A stretch of 64,000 bases of DNA from NCBI RefSeq assembly GCF_029962605.1, contig NZ_CP124750.1:868001-932000 (forward strand). Reading direction: 5' to 3'. This document shows positions 13,108 through 22,827 of this stretch, piece by piece. A model generated the notes under the pieces. The model was not told where the DNA came from. It was given only the letters and a program-made list of their open reading frames with translations, and made no database searches. The stretch is from Serratia sarumanii. Its GTDB lineage: Bacteria > Pseudomonadota > Gammaproteobacteria > Enterobacterales > Enterobacteriaceae. Positions within the stretch are counted from its first letter, which is position 1. Each line of letters begins with the position of its first letter. The position numbers and the translations under genes were made by a program.

Positions 13108-15348
13108 TCAGAATAACACCGAGTAGTTCAAGCCGAAGGTGCGTCCACGGCCTTTATAGCTGTACAGCTCAGGCGAACCGTAGGTTGGGCTGTACAGTAT
13201 CGGCGCGCGTTGGCCCCAAACGGTGGTGTACTCCTTGTCCAGCAGGTTTTCCACGCTGAAGCTGATTTTCCCCACCGGCAGGGCATAGCTGCCGAGGAAA
13301 TCGAGGGTGTTGTAGCCATCGATCTTGCGGCCCTGAGTGGAATTGACCTTGGTGTAATCACCGTCGTCCGACACGTCGAAGGTCTGCTGCGACTGTAAGC
13401 GCAGATTCCAGTCGCCCGGCGCCCAGCCGACATAGGCGGTGACTTTCGATGGGCTGGCGGTATCCACCACCAGCTTCTTCCATTCGCCGTTGACCTTGGT
13501 TTCGGAACGGATAACGTTGAAGTTGGTGCCGGCGCTCCAGTCGCTGTCTTCAAAGAAATAATCCACCGCGCCTTCTACCCCGTAGATGCGGCGCTTATCC
13601 GCATTGACGTTGATGGTCATGTCGGTTTTGTTGATGGCGATGCTCTTGTCGGACAGCGAGTAGTAGGCGGCGATTTGCGTGCGCAGGTTATCGCCGGTAT
13701 AGCGCCAGCCCAGCTCGTAAGCATTGACCTTGATGCCTTCCAGCCTGGAATCGCCGACGTTAACGCTTTTCAGCAGCTGGTAGTGGCCGCCGTTCAGCGC
13801 GTAGGTGCCGTTGCCGTAATACTTGCCCGGATCCGGGATCTCGAAGCCCTGAGAGAAGTTGAACCAGGTTTGCTGGCGCTCGGTCAGGTGCGCCAACAGG
13901 CCGGCGTTGAACAGCGCATTGTTGTAGTCGGTTTTCCCTCCCGGAATGGCGTCGGCGGAGGCGGCGGCGCCGGTAGCGATCGCCTGCTGCTGGTTATAGC
14001 CGACGAAGTCGTCGATTTTGTTTTCGGTGTACTGGTAACGCACGCCGCCGCTCAGGGTGAAGATCGGGTTGATGTCGTAACTGGCCTGCAGGAACGACGC
14101 CAGATTGCTGGTGGTATAGCTCGGGTAGCGGCCGGTGCTGTAGGCGTTCTCCAGCGTCATGCCGCCGGACTGTTGCGCCTTCGCCAGGTTAAAGAACTGT
14201 TGGTTGGCGTTGAAGCTCTCATGCTCGGCGTCGATGCCGTAAGTCAGCGTCAGCGCGTCGACAGGTTTGCTGTTTAACGTCAGTTTGCCGCCGTAGAAGT
14301 CGGTTTTTTGCTGCGAGGCGCCAATGCTGCTGACGTAATAGTTCGGCGCTTTGCCCGCCAGCGTCGGGAACGGGTAGAAGGTCAGGGTTTCGTCGCGGTA
14401 GTAGACCTGCGCCACCAGATCCTGGCCGAGGAAATCGGTGTTGGAATATTGCAGGTTGATCAGATGGCGTTCGGTGCCGGGGATGCGGTCGGAATCTAAG
14501 CTACCGCTGTTGTAGGCCTTGGCGTTGCCGGTCACCGCCGCGAAGTTTTTTCCCAGGAACAGGCCGTGGTCGCCGTCGGACTGGCTTTTGTAGTATTGGG
14601 TGGTCAGCTGCAACTGTTGATGATCGTCGATGTTGAGGGTGCCGGTGCCCATCACATCGAGGCGATCGGAATACTGCAGGCCGGTTTGGGTGTTGTCGAT
14701 CAGCACCTCGTTGCCTTTGCCGTCATACCAGCCGCCGTAGCGCTGGTAAGAAACGGACAGGCGCCCCGAGGCGTTGTCGTTGCCGCCGCTGACCGCCGCC
14801 GCCACGTTCTCGTCGTGATCGTTATGGCCGCCAAAGCCGGTTTTACCGCCGATCTGCAACTCGACCTGCTGTTCCGGTTGCCCCTTTTTGGTGACGATGT
14901 TGATCAGGCCGCCGGTGCTGCCGCCTCCGTACAGCGAAGTCGCGCCGGAAATCACCTCAATATGATCGATATTGAATGGATCGATCGAATCCAGCTGGCG
15001 GCTGTCGCTGCGCGATGAATTCAGGCGTACGCCGTCGATCATCACCATCATCGAACGGCCGCGCATATTCATGCCATAGTTGGTGCGGCCCTGGCCGCTG
15101 ACGTCCATGCCGGGGATCAGCTGCGCCAACATGTCCTTGATCTCTTTGCCGCCCTGGACCTGCTGTTCGATCTCCTGGCTTTCGATGACCCAAGTGGTCT
15201 GCGCCATTTCCGCCACGCTGCGGTGCGAACGGCTGGCGGAGACCACCAACTGCTCTTCGTTGCTGGTTTTCTGATCTTCTGCCCAAGCCGCCGGCGCAAG
15301 CATTGCCAGCAGACAAGGGTTCAATACCCAAAGGTGTTTGCGTTTCAT
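13108..15348 (-). CDS. iutA: TonB-dependent ferric siderophore receptor, IutA type
   Basis: A 746-residue outer-membrane receptor very close to the ferric-aerobactin receptor IutA. It has a signal peptide ending at about AWA, a plug domain (TTWVIESQEIEQQ, NYGMNMRGR, IDGVRLNSSRSDSRQLDS, GATSLYGGGSTGGLINIVTKKG) and a 22-strand barrel ending in the aromatic-terminal YSVLF. The TonB box is near the mature N-terminus (EEQLVVSA). No aerobactin synthesis gene is nearby. The AT-rich divergent spacer before it (15349-15577) is where a Fur site would lie, but I can only find poor matches. Xenosiderophore use is the likely role; the ligand is inferred. Confidence 0.88.
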   Translation of the reverse strand: MKRKHLWVLNPCLLAMLAPAAWAEDQKTSNEEQLVVSASRSHRSVAEMAQTTWVIESQEIEQQVQGGKEIKDMLAQLIPGMDVSGQGRTNYGMNMRGRSMMVMIDGVRLNSSRSDSRQLDSIDPFNIDHIEVISGATSLYGGGSTGGLINIVTKKGQPEQQVELQIGGKTGFGGHNDHDENVAAAVSGGNDNASGRLSVSYQRYGGWYDGKGNEVLIDNTQTGLQYSDRLDVMGTGTLNIDDHQQLQLTTQYYKSQSDGDHGLFLGKNFAAVTGNAKAYNSGSLDSDRIPGTERHLINLQYSNTDFLGQDLVAQVYYRDETLTFYPFPTLAGKAPNYYVSSIGASQQKTDFYGGKLTLNSKPVDALTLTYGIDAEHESFNANQQFFNLAKAQQSGGMTLENAYSTGRYPSYTTSNLASFLQASYDINPIFTLSGGVRYQYTENKIDDFVGYNQQQAIATGAAASADAIPGGKTDYNNALFNAGLLAHLTERQQTWFNFSQGFEIPDPGKYYGNGTYALNGGHYQLLKSVNVGDSRLEGIKVNAYELGWRYTGDNLRTQIAAYYSLSDKSIAINKTDMTINVNADKRRIYGVEGAVDYFFEDSDWSAGTNFNVIRSETKVNGEWKKLVVDTASPSKVTAYVGWAPGDWNLRLQSQQTFDVSDDGDYTKVNSTQGRKIDGYNTLDFLGSYALPVGKISFSVENLLDKEYTTVWGQRAPILYSPTYGSPELYSYKGRGRTFGLNYSVLF

Positions 15349-15577
15349 CGTTATTTCCCAGGTGATTTTGTTATTACTCTATTTTTGAGAATGCTTCTTT
15401 TATCAATAACGTTTCTTGTTATCAATAAAATCATGATATGATTTTTTGCGATACATTAACGTAATTAATTAGTTTTATTAACATTTTACCCGCTGCGCGA
15501 TCGAGCACCCCACGCCGTCAACACGGCAGCCGATCGGCCATACGCGCAAGCGACAGCGTTGCCGGAGAATCGAGAAC

Positions 15578-16456
15578 ATGTCCGCCAGCTACAGAATTTT
15601 TGATATCACCCTGAAAAGCAAAACGCTGATTTCACCTTCGCTGGTGCGCTGCGTGTTTGAAGGTGCGGATATTCATCGGATGAAGCTTGAAGCGCCGGAT
15701 CAGCGCATCAAACTGTTGTTCCCGGCGGCGGACGGCCAGAGCCCGCAGTTGGCCAACGGCCCGGATTGGTACGGCGATTACATGGCGATCCCCAAAGAAC
15801 AACGGCCGGTGATGCGCACCTATACGCTGCGTGCGCTGCGCCGTGAGCAGAATCAGATGGACGTCGAATTCGTGCTGCATGGTGTGAACGGCCCGGCTTC
15901 CGCCTGGGCGACCCACGCCGAGCCGGGTGACGCCATTCAGACGGTCGCGCCCAACGGCGAGTTCGGCGGCGACAGCGGCGGCTACGAATGGGCGCCGCCG
16001 GCGCAGTTGCAGCAGGCGCTGTTGATCGCCGATGAGACGGCGGTGCCGGCGGCGATGGGCATTCTGGAGCAGCTGGCGCAGCAGGCCAATCCGCCGCGGG
16101 TGCAGGCGTTCTTCGAAGTGCCGGTGGCGGGGGATTGCCTGGATTTGGCCCGTTTCCCGTTCGCCGAGGTTTACTGGCTGCCGCGTGACGTGGGCCGCCA
16201 ACTGGCGCATGGCACACTGCTGGTGGAAGCGGTGCGCCAGCGGGTCGATATCCCCGCTTCGGCGTGCGCGCAGGCGCAGTCCCTGGCGGAAAGCAGCCTG
16301 AGCGATGAGGTGCTTTGGGAGCGGGCGGCCGGCGGTAACGCTTTTTATGCCTGGGTGGCGGCCGAGTCTTCCACGGTGAAAACGCTGCGGCGTTATCTGA
16401 TCGGCGAACGCGATCTGGATCGCGCTACCGTCAACTTCATGGCCTATTGGTGCTGA
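15578..16456 (+). CDS. Siderophore-interacting protein (ferric siderophore reductase, ViuB/YqjH family)
   Basis: A 292-residue cytosolic flavoprotein of the SIP family, which releases iron from imported siderophores using NAD(P)H. The FAD-binding N-terminal half contains the diagnostic RTYTLRALRR (like RxYTxR) and DVEFVLHG with GPASAWA; the SIP C-terminal half has LLIADETAVPA and the family-typical RRYLIGERDL. It is divergent from the receptor and probably co-regulated with it by iron. The exact symbol (viuB, yqjH or other) cannot be settled here. Confidence 0.88.
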   Translation: MSASYRIFDITLKSKTLISPSLVRCVFEGADIHRMKLEAPDQRIKLLFPAADGQSPQLANGPDWYGDYMAIPKEQRPVMRTYTLRALRREQNQMDVEFVLHGVNGPASAWATHAEPGDAIQTVAPNGEFGGDSGGYEWAPPAQLQQALLIADETAVPAAMGILEQLAQQANPPRVQAFFEVPVAGDCLDLARFPFAEVYWLPRDVGRQLAHGTLLVEAVRQRVDIPASACAQAQSLAESSLSDEVLWERAAGGNAFYAWVAAESSTVKTLRRYLIGERDLDRATVNFMAYWC

Positions 16457-16592
16457 ACGCGCGGCCCTTTTTCGGCATTGACGCTGGAGCAGGGCATGCC
16501 GCTGCGATTCCCCACCAACGAATAATCGCTTGCCAGCGGGTAGTTCGACCGTGTTATGTTCCGCTGAAACGAAGGTTACAGCGAGAACGATA

Positions 16593-17432
16593 ATGCAACG
16601 GTTCGACGAACGCCTGCGCCGCGACTACCCACAGCTGACGCCGCAGGAGCAGCGGGTGGCCGACTTCATCTTCGATCACTATGACGATTTGATCGGTTAC
16701 AACAGCGCCGAGCTGGCGCGTCTGAGCGGCGTTTCCAAAGCCACGGTCAGCCGCTTGTTCAAACGGCTGGGCTACCCCAACTACCGCGCCATGCGCGATG
16801 AGCTGCGCACCCTGCGCCAAAGCGGCATGCCGCTGGCCGACAGCCGCGATGCGGTGCAGGGCGATACGCTGTTGGCGCGGCACTGTAAGCAGGAAATGGC
16901 CAACCTCACCCGCTGGGTAAAGCAGATCGATGCGGTACAGTTCAGCGCGGCGATCGCCGCACTGGCGCAGGCGCGAAGCGTGATGCTGCTGGGGCTGCGC
17001 AACAGCTATCCGGTGGCGATGCACCTGCGCCAGCAGCTGATGCAGGTGCGGGAGCAGGTGCTGCTGGCGCCGCAGCCGGGGCAAACGCTGGCGGAAGATC
17101 TGGCGGGGCTGACGCCGCAGGACATGGCGGTGGTGGTGGCGTTCCGTCGCCGGCCGCGCCAGATAAAGGCGCTGCTGGCGCTGTTGCAAAGCCGCGGGGT
17201 GCCGACGCTGCTGATCTGCGAACCGCAGGCGCAGGCGTTGTTCCCACTGGCCAACTGGCACTTGACCGTGCCGCTCGACAGCGTGTCGGCGTTCGACAGC
17301 TATGCCGCCGCCATGAGCCTGGCCAGCCTGCTCAGCAATGCGTTGCTGCATGAGCAGCTGGCGCAGGGGCGGCAGCGCATTCATCACGTCGCCGAACTGT
17401 TCCAGGCGCTGGACGAACTGGAGCTGCGTTAA
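16593..17432 (+). CDS. MurR/RpiR-family transcriptional regulator
   Basis: A 279-residue regulator. The ATG at 16593 gives the usual N-terminus (MQRFDERLRRDYPQLTPQEQRVADF); an in-frame codon 63 bases upstream adds an unrelated extension. The helix-turn-helix covers about residues 1-75 (SAELARLSGVSKATVSRLFKRLGY), and a SIS sugar-isomerase-type effector domain lies at about 120-255. It precedes the hpxJ/hpxK-like pair in the same direction with a 208-base gap, so it probably controls purine or allantoin use. RpiR regulators occur in Klebsiella hpx clusters. Confidence 0.85.
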   Translation: MQRFDERLRRDYPQLTPQEQRVADFIFDHYDDLIGYNSAELARLSGVSKATVSRLFKRLGYPNYRAMRDELRTLRQSGMPLADSRDAVQGDTLLARHCKQEMANLTRWVKQIDAVQFSAAIAALAQARSVMLLGLRNSYPVAMHLRQQLMQVREQVLLAPQPGQTLAEDLAGLTPQDMAVVVAFRRRPRQIKALLALLQSRGVPTLLICEPQAQALFPLANWHLTVPLDSVSAFDSYAAAMSLASLLSNALLHEQLAQGRQRIHHVAELFQALDELELR

Positions 17433-17640
17433 GCGCGGCAGGTCATTTCCCTTCCTTCACCCTCCGCCGTTTAAGGCGGATCGGTCACCTCATTGTGTTA
17501 CTTTGGTTTCATTAATTGATCATAAGAATCTTTTGTTTCAACTGAATCCCTATCGGGAGTAGGCTGTTGGGCAGCAAACAAACGTCATGTCGACGCTGAC
17601 GGCATAACTCAATAACTTACTAAGCTGACAGGGAATGAAC

Positions 17641-18885
17641 ATGTTGGATATCTCGCAATTCGATCAGATTAACCCACCGGCGCGTCTGCTGATGGGGCCG
17701 GGGCCGATCAACGCCGATCCGCGCGTGCTGCGCGCCATGTCGAGTCAGCTGATCGGCCAGTACGATCCGGCGATGACCGGTTACATGAATCAGGTTATGG
17801 CGCTGTATCGTGCGCTGTTCCGCACCGAAAACCGCTGGACGATGCTGGTGGACGGCACCTCGCGCGCCGGTATCGAGGCGCTGCTGGTTTCCGCCATTCG
17901 GCCGGGCGATAAGGTGCTGGTGCCGGTCTTCGGCCGTTTCGGGCATCTGCTGTGCGAGATTGCCCGCCGCTGCCGCGCCGAGGTGCACACGATTGAGGCG
18001 CCGTGGGGCGAGGTGTTCAGCGCCGATCGCATCGAAGACGCGATTAAGCGAGTGCGCCCGCGCCTGCTGCTGACGGTGCAGGGCGATACCTCCACCACCA
18101 TGCTGCAGCCGCTGCATGAGCTGGGCGATATCTGCCGCCGCCACGGCGTGTTGTTCTACACCGACGCGACGGCTTCCTTCGGCGGCAATCCGCTGGAGAC
18201 CGATGCCTGGGGGCTGGATGCGGTCTCCGCCGGGCTGCAGAAGTGCCTGGGCGGCCCCTCCGGCAGCTCGCCGGTCACTCTCAGCCCGCAGTTTGAAGAG
18301 ATTGTGCGCCGCCGTAAATGCGTGGAGGCGGGGATCCGCACCGCCGAGCATGCCGACGGCGACGACGAGATGATTTACTCCAACTATTTCGACATCGGCA
18401 TGATCATGGATTATTGGGGACCGGAACGCCTGAATCACCATACCGAAGCCACCAGCATGTTGTTCGCAGCGCGCGAATGTGCGCGGGTGATCCTTGAAGA
18501 AGGGCTGGATCAGGCCATCGCCCGCCACCGGCTGCATGGCGCGGCGATGCTGGCGGGCATCCGGGGCATGGGGCTGGCGGTGTTCGGCGATCTCGAACAC
18601 CGCATGAATAACGTGCTCAGCGTGATGATCCCGCCGCAGGTGCACGGCGAACAGGTGCGGCAGATGATGTTGAACGACTTCGCCATCGAAATCGGCACCT
18701 CGTTCGGCCCGCTGCAGGGCAAGATCTGGCGCATCGGCACCATGGGCTACAACGCGCGCAAGGATTGCGTGCTGCAAACGCTGGCGGCACTGGAGGCGGT
18801 GTTGAACCGGTTGGGCTTCGCCACGCAACAGGGGGAGGCCCTCCAGGCGGCCTGGGACCTGTACGATGCAGGACGGCTTGAATGA
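17641..18885 (+). CDS. hpxJ: Ureidoglycine-glyoxylate type aminotransferase (class V)
   Basis: A 414-residue class V pyridoxal-phosphate aminotransferase close to PucG/HpxJ, which transfers the amino group of (S)-ureidoglycine to glyoxylate or another keto acid in purine ring catabolism. The likely PLP lysine is K201 in GLQKCLGGPSG, preceded by YTDATASFGG; the N-terminal PPARLLMGPGPINADPRV is characteristic. The ATG at 17641 was preferred over that at 17635 because AGGGA lies six bases before it. The last four bases overlap the next gene (ATGA), so the two are translationally coupled. Confidence 0.85.
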   Translation: MLDISQFDQINPPARLLMGPGPINADPRVLRAMSSQLIGQYDPAMTGYMNQVMALYRALFRTENRWTMLVDGTSRAGIEALLVSAIRPGDKVLVPVFGRFGHLLCEIARRCRAEVHTIEAPWGEVFSADRIEDAIKRVRPRLLLTVQGDTSTTMLQPLHELGDICRRHGVLFYTDATASFGGNPLETDAWGLDAVSAGLQKCLGGPSGSSPVTLSPQFEEIVRRRKCVEAGIRTAEHADGDDEMIYSNYFDIGMIMDYWGPERLNHHTEATSMLFAARECARVILEEGLDQAIARHRLHGAAMLAGIRGMGLAVFGDLEHRMNNVLSVMIPPQVHGEQVRQMMLNDFAIEIGTSFGPLQGKIWRIGTMGYNARKDCVLQTLAALEAVLNRLGFATQQGEALQAAWDLYDAGRLE

Positions 18886-20135
18886 CGCCGCTGGAGGCGC
18901 AGCAGGCTGCCGCACGGGTGATGGCGCGCTGTGACGAGCTGGCGGCGATCAGCGCGGAGCCCGGTAAATTGACGCGTCTTTATCTGTCTGCGGAACATCG
19001 GCGCGCCAACGCTCTGGTGGGTGAATGGATGCGCGAGAGTGGCATGCAGGTTTGGCAGGACAGCGTCGGTAATATCTGCGGCCGTTATGAAGGGCTCACG
19101 CCCGCTGCCCCTGCGCTGCTGCTCGGTTCGCATCTGGACACGGTGCGCAATGCCGGGCGCTATGACGGCATGCTCGGCGTGCTCACGGCGCTGGAAACGG
19201 TGACGCACTATTACCGCCAGGGGCGCCGTTTGCCGCTGGCGCTGGAGGTGATCGGTTTTGCCGACGAAGAGGGCGCGCGCTTTGGCGTCACGCTGCTCGG
19301 CAGCCGCGGGCTGACCGGCCAATGGCCGCAGGAGTGGCTGGCGCAGACGGATGCCGACGGGGTGAGCATCGCGCAGGCCATGCGCGACTTTGGGCTGGAT
19401 CCGGCGGCGATCGCACAGGCGCGTCGCGCGCCAAACGAAATTCGCGCCTATCTCGAATTGCATATCGAACAGGGGCCGTGCCTGGAGGCAGCCGACCTGG
19501 CGCTGGGCGTGGTGACGGCGATCAATGGCGCGCGCCGGCTTACCTGCACTTTCAGCGGTGAAGCGGGCCACGCCGGCACGGTGCCTATGGTGCAGCGCAA
19601 AGACGCGTTGGCGGCCGCGGCGGAATGGATAACGGCGGTCGAAACTCTGACCCGCGCCGCCGATCCGCATTTGGTGGCCACCGTGGGGTGTATTGAATGC
19701 CTGCCGGGCGCGGTCAACGTGATCCCCGGCGAAGTGCGATTGACGCTCGACGTGCGCGGCCCGCAGGATGCACAACTGGCGGCGCTGTTGACGGCGTTGC
19801 TGGCGCAGGCGCAGGCGATCTGCGCGCGCCGCGGCGTGCGCTTCGCCAGCGAGGAGTTTTACCGCATTGACGCCACCGCCTGCGATAGCGATCTGCGGCA
19901 ATGCTGGCAGGCGGCCGTCGAGCAGGTACAGGGGCGGAGCCTGGCGCTGCCGAGCGGCGCCGGGCACGACGCCATCGCCGTGGCGGCGCACTGGCCGGTC
20001 GGCATGCTGTTCGTGCGTTGCGCCGGCGGCGTCAGCCATCATCCGGCCGAAGCGGTGCGGCAGGCGGACGTGGCGCTGGCGATCCAGGCCTATTGCCTGA
20101 CGATCGCCGGCTGGGAGAAGGGGGAGTCAGTCTAA
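18882..20135 (+). CDS. hpxK: Allantoate amidohydrolase (M20 family)
   Basis: A 417-residue member of the M20 peptidase/amidase family (AllC, HpxK, beta-ureidopropionase). It hydrolyses allantoate or a related ureide to release ammonia. Metal ligands are visible in GSHLDTVRNAGRYDGMLG, in GFADEEGARFG and in the C-terminal GVSHHPAE; LELHIEQGPCLE and GEAGHAGTVPM are family-specific. It overlaps hpxJ by four bases and is convergent with yafV, overlapping its 3' end by nine bases. Confidence 0.87.
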   Translation: MTPLEAQQAAARVMARCDELAAISAEPGKLTRLYLSAEHRRANALVGEWMRESGMQVWQDSVGNICGRYEGLTPAAPALLLGSHLDTVRNAGRYDGMLGVLTALETVTHYYRQGRRLPLALEVIGFADEEGARFGVTLLGSRGLTGQWPQEWLAQTDADGVSIAQAMRDFGLDPAAIAQARRAPNEIRAYLELHIEQGPCLEAADLALGVVTAINGARRLTCTFSGEAGHAGTVPMVQRKDALAAAAEWITAVETLTRAADPHLVATVGCIECLPGAVNVIPGEVRLTLDVRGPQDAQLAALLTALLAQAQAICARRGVRFASEEFYRIDATACDSDLRQCWQAAVEQVQGRSLALPSGAGHDAIAVAAHWPVGMLFVRCAGGVSHHPAEAVRQADVALAIQAYCLTIAGWEKGESV

Positions 20136-20900
20136 ACGCAGAAAGCTGTCGGCGTCGCGCCAGGCCGGGAAGGCGCTGCGGTAACTCTGCAGGGTTTCCA
20201 GCGACAGCTCGGCGTCCAGCCGCGTGGCCGCGCCTGGCTCCGCATCCGCCAGGATCTCGCCCTGAGGGCTGATGATCAGGCTGTCGCCGCTGTAGTTCAG
20301 GCCGTTGGGATCGTCGCCCACCCGGTTGCAACCCGCTACATACACCTGGTTTTCTATCGCCCGCGCCGCCAGCAGCGTTTGCCAATGGTGACTGCGCGGC
20401 GCCGGCCAGTTGGCGACGTACAACGCCAGATCGTAATCCTGCTGATAGCGCGCCCAAACCGGGAAACGCAGGTCGTAGCAGATCTGCGGCAGGATGCGCC
20501 AGCCGCGCCATTCGAAGATTTCACGCCGGTTGCCGGCTTGGTAGTGCAGGTGTTCGCCGGCCATGCGGAACAGGTGGCGTTTGTCATAGGCATGCACCTG
20601 GCCACCCGGCTCCACCAGCAGGAAACGGTTGACCGCGCCCTCGTCGGTTTTCAGCGCCACGCTGCCGCCGATTAACGCGTGGCTTTTCACCGCCCAACCG
20701 TGCAGCCAGCCGATCACCTGCTGTTCGGGCAGGGCGCTCTCGCCGGCATCCATGGCGAAGCCGGTGGTGAACATCTCCGGCAAGACGATGAGATCGCGGC
20801 CGGCGATCGGCGCCAGCAACGCGTCGAAGGCGGCCAGATTGGCGAGGCCGTCGCGCCAGACCAAAGGTTGCTGCAACAGGGTAATTTTTAAAGTCGACAT
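20127..20900 (-). CDS. yafV: Omega-amidase YafV (nitrilase superfamily)
   Basis: A 257-residue carbon-nitrogen hydrolase. The catalytic triad is E42 (LPEMFTTGF), K107 (YDKRHLF) and C141 (ICYDLRFP). Omega-amidases deaminate alpha-ketoglutaramate and alpha-ketosuccinamate, which arise when glutamine or asparagine is the amino donor. It overlaps by 13 bases the 3' end of the methionine aminotransferase gene just upstream, so the two act together: the aminotransferase of methionine salvage uses glutamine, and the omega-amidase removes the product. Confidence 0.93.
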   Translation of the reverse strand: MSTLKITLLQQPLVWRDGLANLAAFDALLAPIAGRDLIVLPEMFTTGFAMDAGESALPEQQVIGWLHGWAVKSHALIGGSVALKTDEGAVNRFLLVEPGGQVHAYDKRHLFRMAGEHLHYQAGNRREIFEWRGWRILPQICYDLRFPVWARYQQDYDLALYVANWPAPRSHHWQTLLAARAIENQVYVAGCNRVGDDPNGLNYSGDSLIISPQGEILADAEPGAATRLDAELSLETLQSYRSAFPAWRDADSFLRLD

Positions 20901-22048
20901 AACCGCTCCGCAGCTGCATCCAGCGTGGCGTCCTGTTTAGCGAAGCACAGCCGGATCAATTTATGGGGGAAAGGATCGGCACAGAAGACCGACAGCGGAA
21001 TGGCCGCCACGCCCACGTGCTCGGTTAACCAATGGCAGAACGCCACATCGTCCAGATCGGAGATGGCGCCGTAGTCCGCCAGCAAGAAGTATGTACCCGC
21101 GCAGGGTAAAATTTCCAGTCGGCTGCTCGCCAGCGCCTGCACAAAGCGGTCGCGTTTGGCGCGATAGAACGCCGGCAGCTGTCGCCAGTGCTCCGGCTCG
21201 GCGCGCAGGCTATCCGCCAGCGCCAGCTGGGCCGGGGTATTGACCGAAAAGGTCAGGTATTGATGCACTTTGCGCACCTCGGCGCTCAGCGCGGCGGATG
21301 CCACGCAATAGCCCACTTTCCAACCGGTCATGTGGAAGGTTTTACCGAAAGAGGACACCGCGATCGCGCGTTGGCGCAGCTGCGGGTGGGCCAGCACGCT
21401 GGCGTGGCCGCCTTTGGCGAAGCAGATGTGTTCGTAAACCTCGTCGCTGAGCACGTAGATTTCGCGTTCGGCGATAGCGTGCCACAGCTGCTGCATGTCT
21501 TCCGCCTGCCAAGCGGTGGCGGACGGGTTGTGCGGCGTGTTGACGATCACCAGGCGGGTGCGCGGCGACAGCGCGGCGGCGAACGCTGGCCAATCCACGG
21601 CAAACGCGGGCGGCTGCAGGGCGATGCGTTTGAGTATGCCGCCGGCCAACGTCACCGCCGGCGCATAGCTGTCGTAGCTGGGATCGAAACAGACCACCTC
21701 GTCGCCGGGGCGCACCAGCGCGCTGATGGCGGCGAACAGCGCTTCGGTGGCGCCGGCGGTGACAGTCACTTCGCTGCCTGCGTCCGGCTGCCAGCCATAC
21801 AGCTCGGCGGTTTTGTCGGCGATGGCTTCGCGCAGCGGCGCCACGCCGGTCATCGGCGCATATTGGTTGGCGCCCTGGGCGACGTGCCAGGCCAAGCGTT
21901 CTTTCAGGTAGTCCGGGCCGTCGAAATCGGGGAAGCCCTGCGACAGGTTGATCGCCTGGTGCTGCTGCGCCAGCGCGCTCATCTGGGTAAAGATGGTGGT
22001 GCCCAGCGAGGGCAGTTTGCTTTCGGGAATCAATGCGGAAGTGCTCAT
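20888..22048 (-). CDS. mtnE: Methionine aminotransferase (YbdL/MtnE type)
   Basis: A 386-residue fold-type I aminotransferase. Conserved features are NLSQGFPDFDGP, the Asn of NTPHNPS, SDEVYEH and the PLP lysine K236 in SSFGKTFHMTGWKVG. It closely resembles YbdL, which transaminates 2-oxo-4-methylthiobutanoate to methionine, the last step of methionine salvage. It is divergent from mtnB across a spacer with MetJ boxes, and linked to yafV downstream, which supports the salvage role. Confidence 0.9.
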   Translation of the reverse strand: MSTSALIPESKLPSLGTTIFTQMSALAQQHQAINLSQGFPDFDGPDYLKERLAWHVAQGANQYAPMTGVAPLREAIADKTAELYGWQPDAGSEVTVTAGATEALFAAISALVRPGDEVVCFDPSYDSYAPAVTLAGGILKRIALQPPAFAVDWPAFAAALSPRTRLVIVNTPHNPSATAWQAEDMQQLWHAIAEREIYVLSDEVYEHICFAKGGHASVLAHPQLRQRAIAVSSFGKTFHMTGWKVGYCVASAALSAEVRKVHQYLTFSVNTPAQLALADSLRAEPEHWRQLPAFYRAKRDRFVQALASSRLEILPCAGTYFLLADYGAISDLDDVAFCHWLTEHVGVAAIPLSVFCADPFPHKLIRLCFAKQDATLDAAAERLCRL

Positions 22049-22114
22049 AGCGGGTGAATACTCCTGGCGCTTATATTGCCGTCAATATAACACGATGCTA
22101 GTATTTGGCAATCA

Positions 22115-22138
22115 AGACGCTTAGATGGCTAAATGCGA
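22115..22138 (+). promoter_or_regulatory. MetJ operator (tandem met boxes) at mtnE/mtnB
   Basis: AGACGCTT, AGATGGCT and AAATGCGA are adjacent 8-mers resembling the MetJ consensus AGACGTCT. They lie in the spacer of the divergent mtnE and mtnB genes. MetJ with SAM would repress both. The third box is weak. Confidence 0.65.
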
Positions 22139-22212
22139 AAAGGTGCTTAGCCCGCCACGCGGCAGGCCAAGCCTCATCTGCCGGCCGCCTTACCGAACGG
22201 GAAACGATAATA

Positions 22213-22827
22213 ATGACGGAGAATCCGCAACTTACCGCATTGCTGGCGGCCTGCCACTGGATTGGCAACAAAGGCTGGTGCCCGGCGACCGGCGGCAACA
22301 TGTCGCTGCGCCTGGACGAACGTCAGTGCCTGGTCACCGAGTCCGGCAAAGACAAGGGTAGCCTGAGCGCCGCCGATTTTCTGCGGGTGGATATTGCCGA
22401 CAATCATGTGCCGAGCGGCCGCACGCCGTCGGCGGAGACCGGGCTGCATACGCTGCTCTATCGCCTGTCTGCGCATATCGGCGCGGTGCTGCATACTCAT
22501 TCCGTCAACGCTACCGTCCTGTCGCGGGTGGAACGCGGCGATGCGCTGGTGCTGCAGGGGTACGAAATGCAGAAGTCGCTGGCCGGCCAGCGCAGCCACC
22601 TGGACAGCGTGGCGATCCCCATATTCGACAACGATCAGGATATCCCTCGGCTGGCGGCGCGCGTGGCGGCCTATGCCGAGGCCACGCCGCTGCAATACGG
22701 CTTTCTGGTGCGCGGCCACGGTCTGTATTGCTGGGGAAGCCAGGTGGCGGAAGCTCGCCGCCATCTTGAAGGGCTGGAATTCTTGTTCCAGTGTGAACTG
22801 CAACGCCGTTTACTGGAGGCGAAATGA
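22213..22827 (+). CDS. mtnB: Methylthioribulose-1-phosphate dehydratase
   Basis: A 204-residue class II aldolase-fold zinc enzyme of methionine salvage, converting methylthioribulose 1-phosphate to diketo-methylthiopentyl phosphate. Zinc ligands lie in [12 protein letters not shown] and in [10 protein letters not shown]; the N-terminal [13 protein letters not shown] is typical. The start ATG at 22213 gives [11 protein letters not shown]; the frame is open farther upstream across the met boxes, which cannot be coding. It overlaps mtnC by four bases. Confidence 0.95.
   Translation: MTENPQLTALLAACHWIGNKGWCPATGGNMSLRLDERQCLVTESGKDKGSLSAADFLRVDIADNHVPSGRTPSAETGLHTLLYRLSAHIGAVLHTHSVNATVLSRVERGDALVLQGYEMQKSLAGQRSHLDSVAIPIFDNDQDIPRLAARVAAYAEATPLQYGFLVRGHGLYCWGSQVAEARRHLEGLEFLFQCELQRRLLEAK

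Noticed and set aside
15349..15577. Fur boxes between the receptor and the reductase genes
   Set aside because: Iron control is expected, but the best alignments to GATAATGATAATCATTATC match only about half the bases, so no site is annotated.
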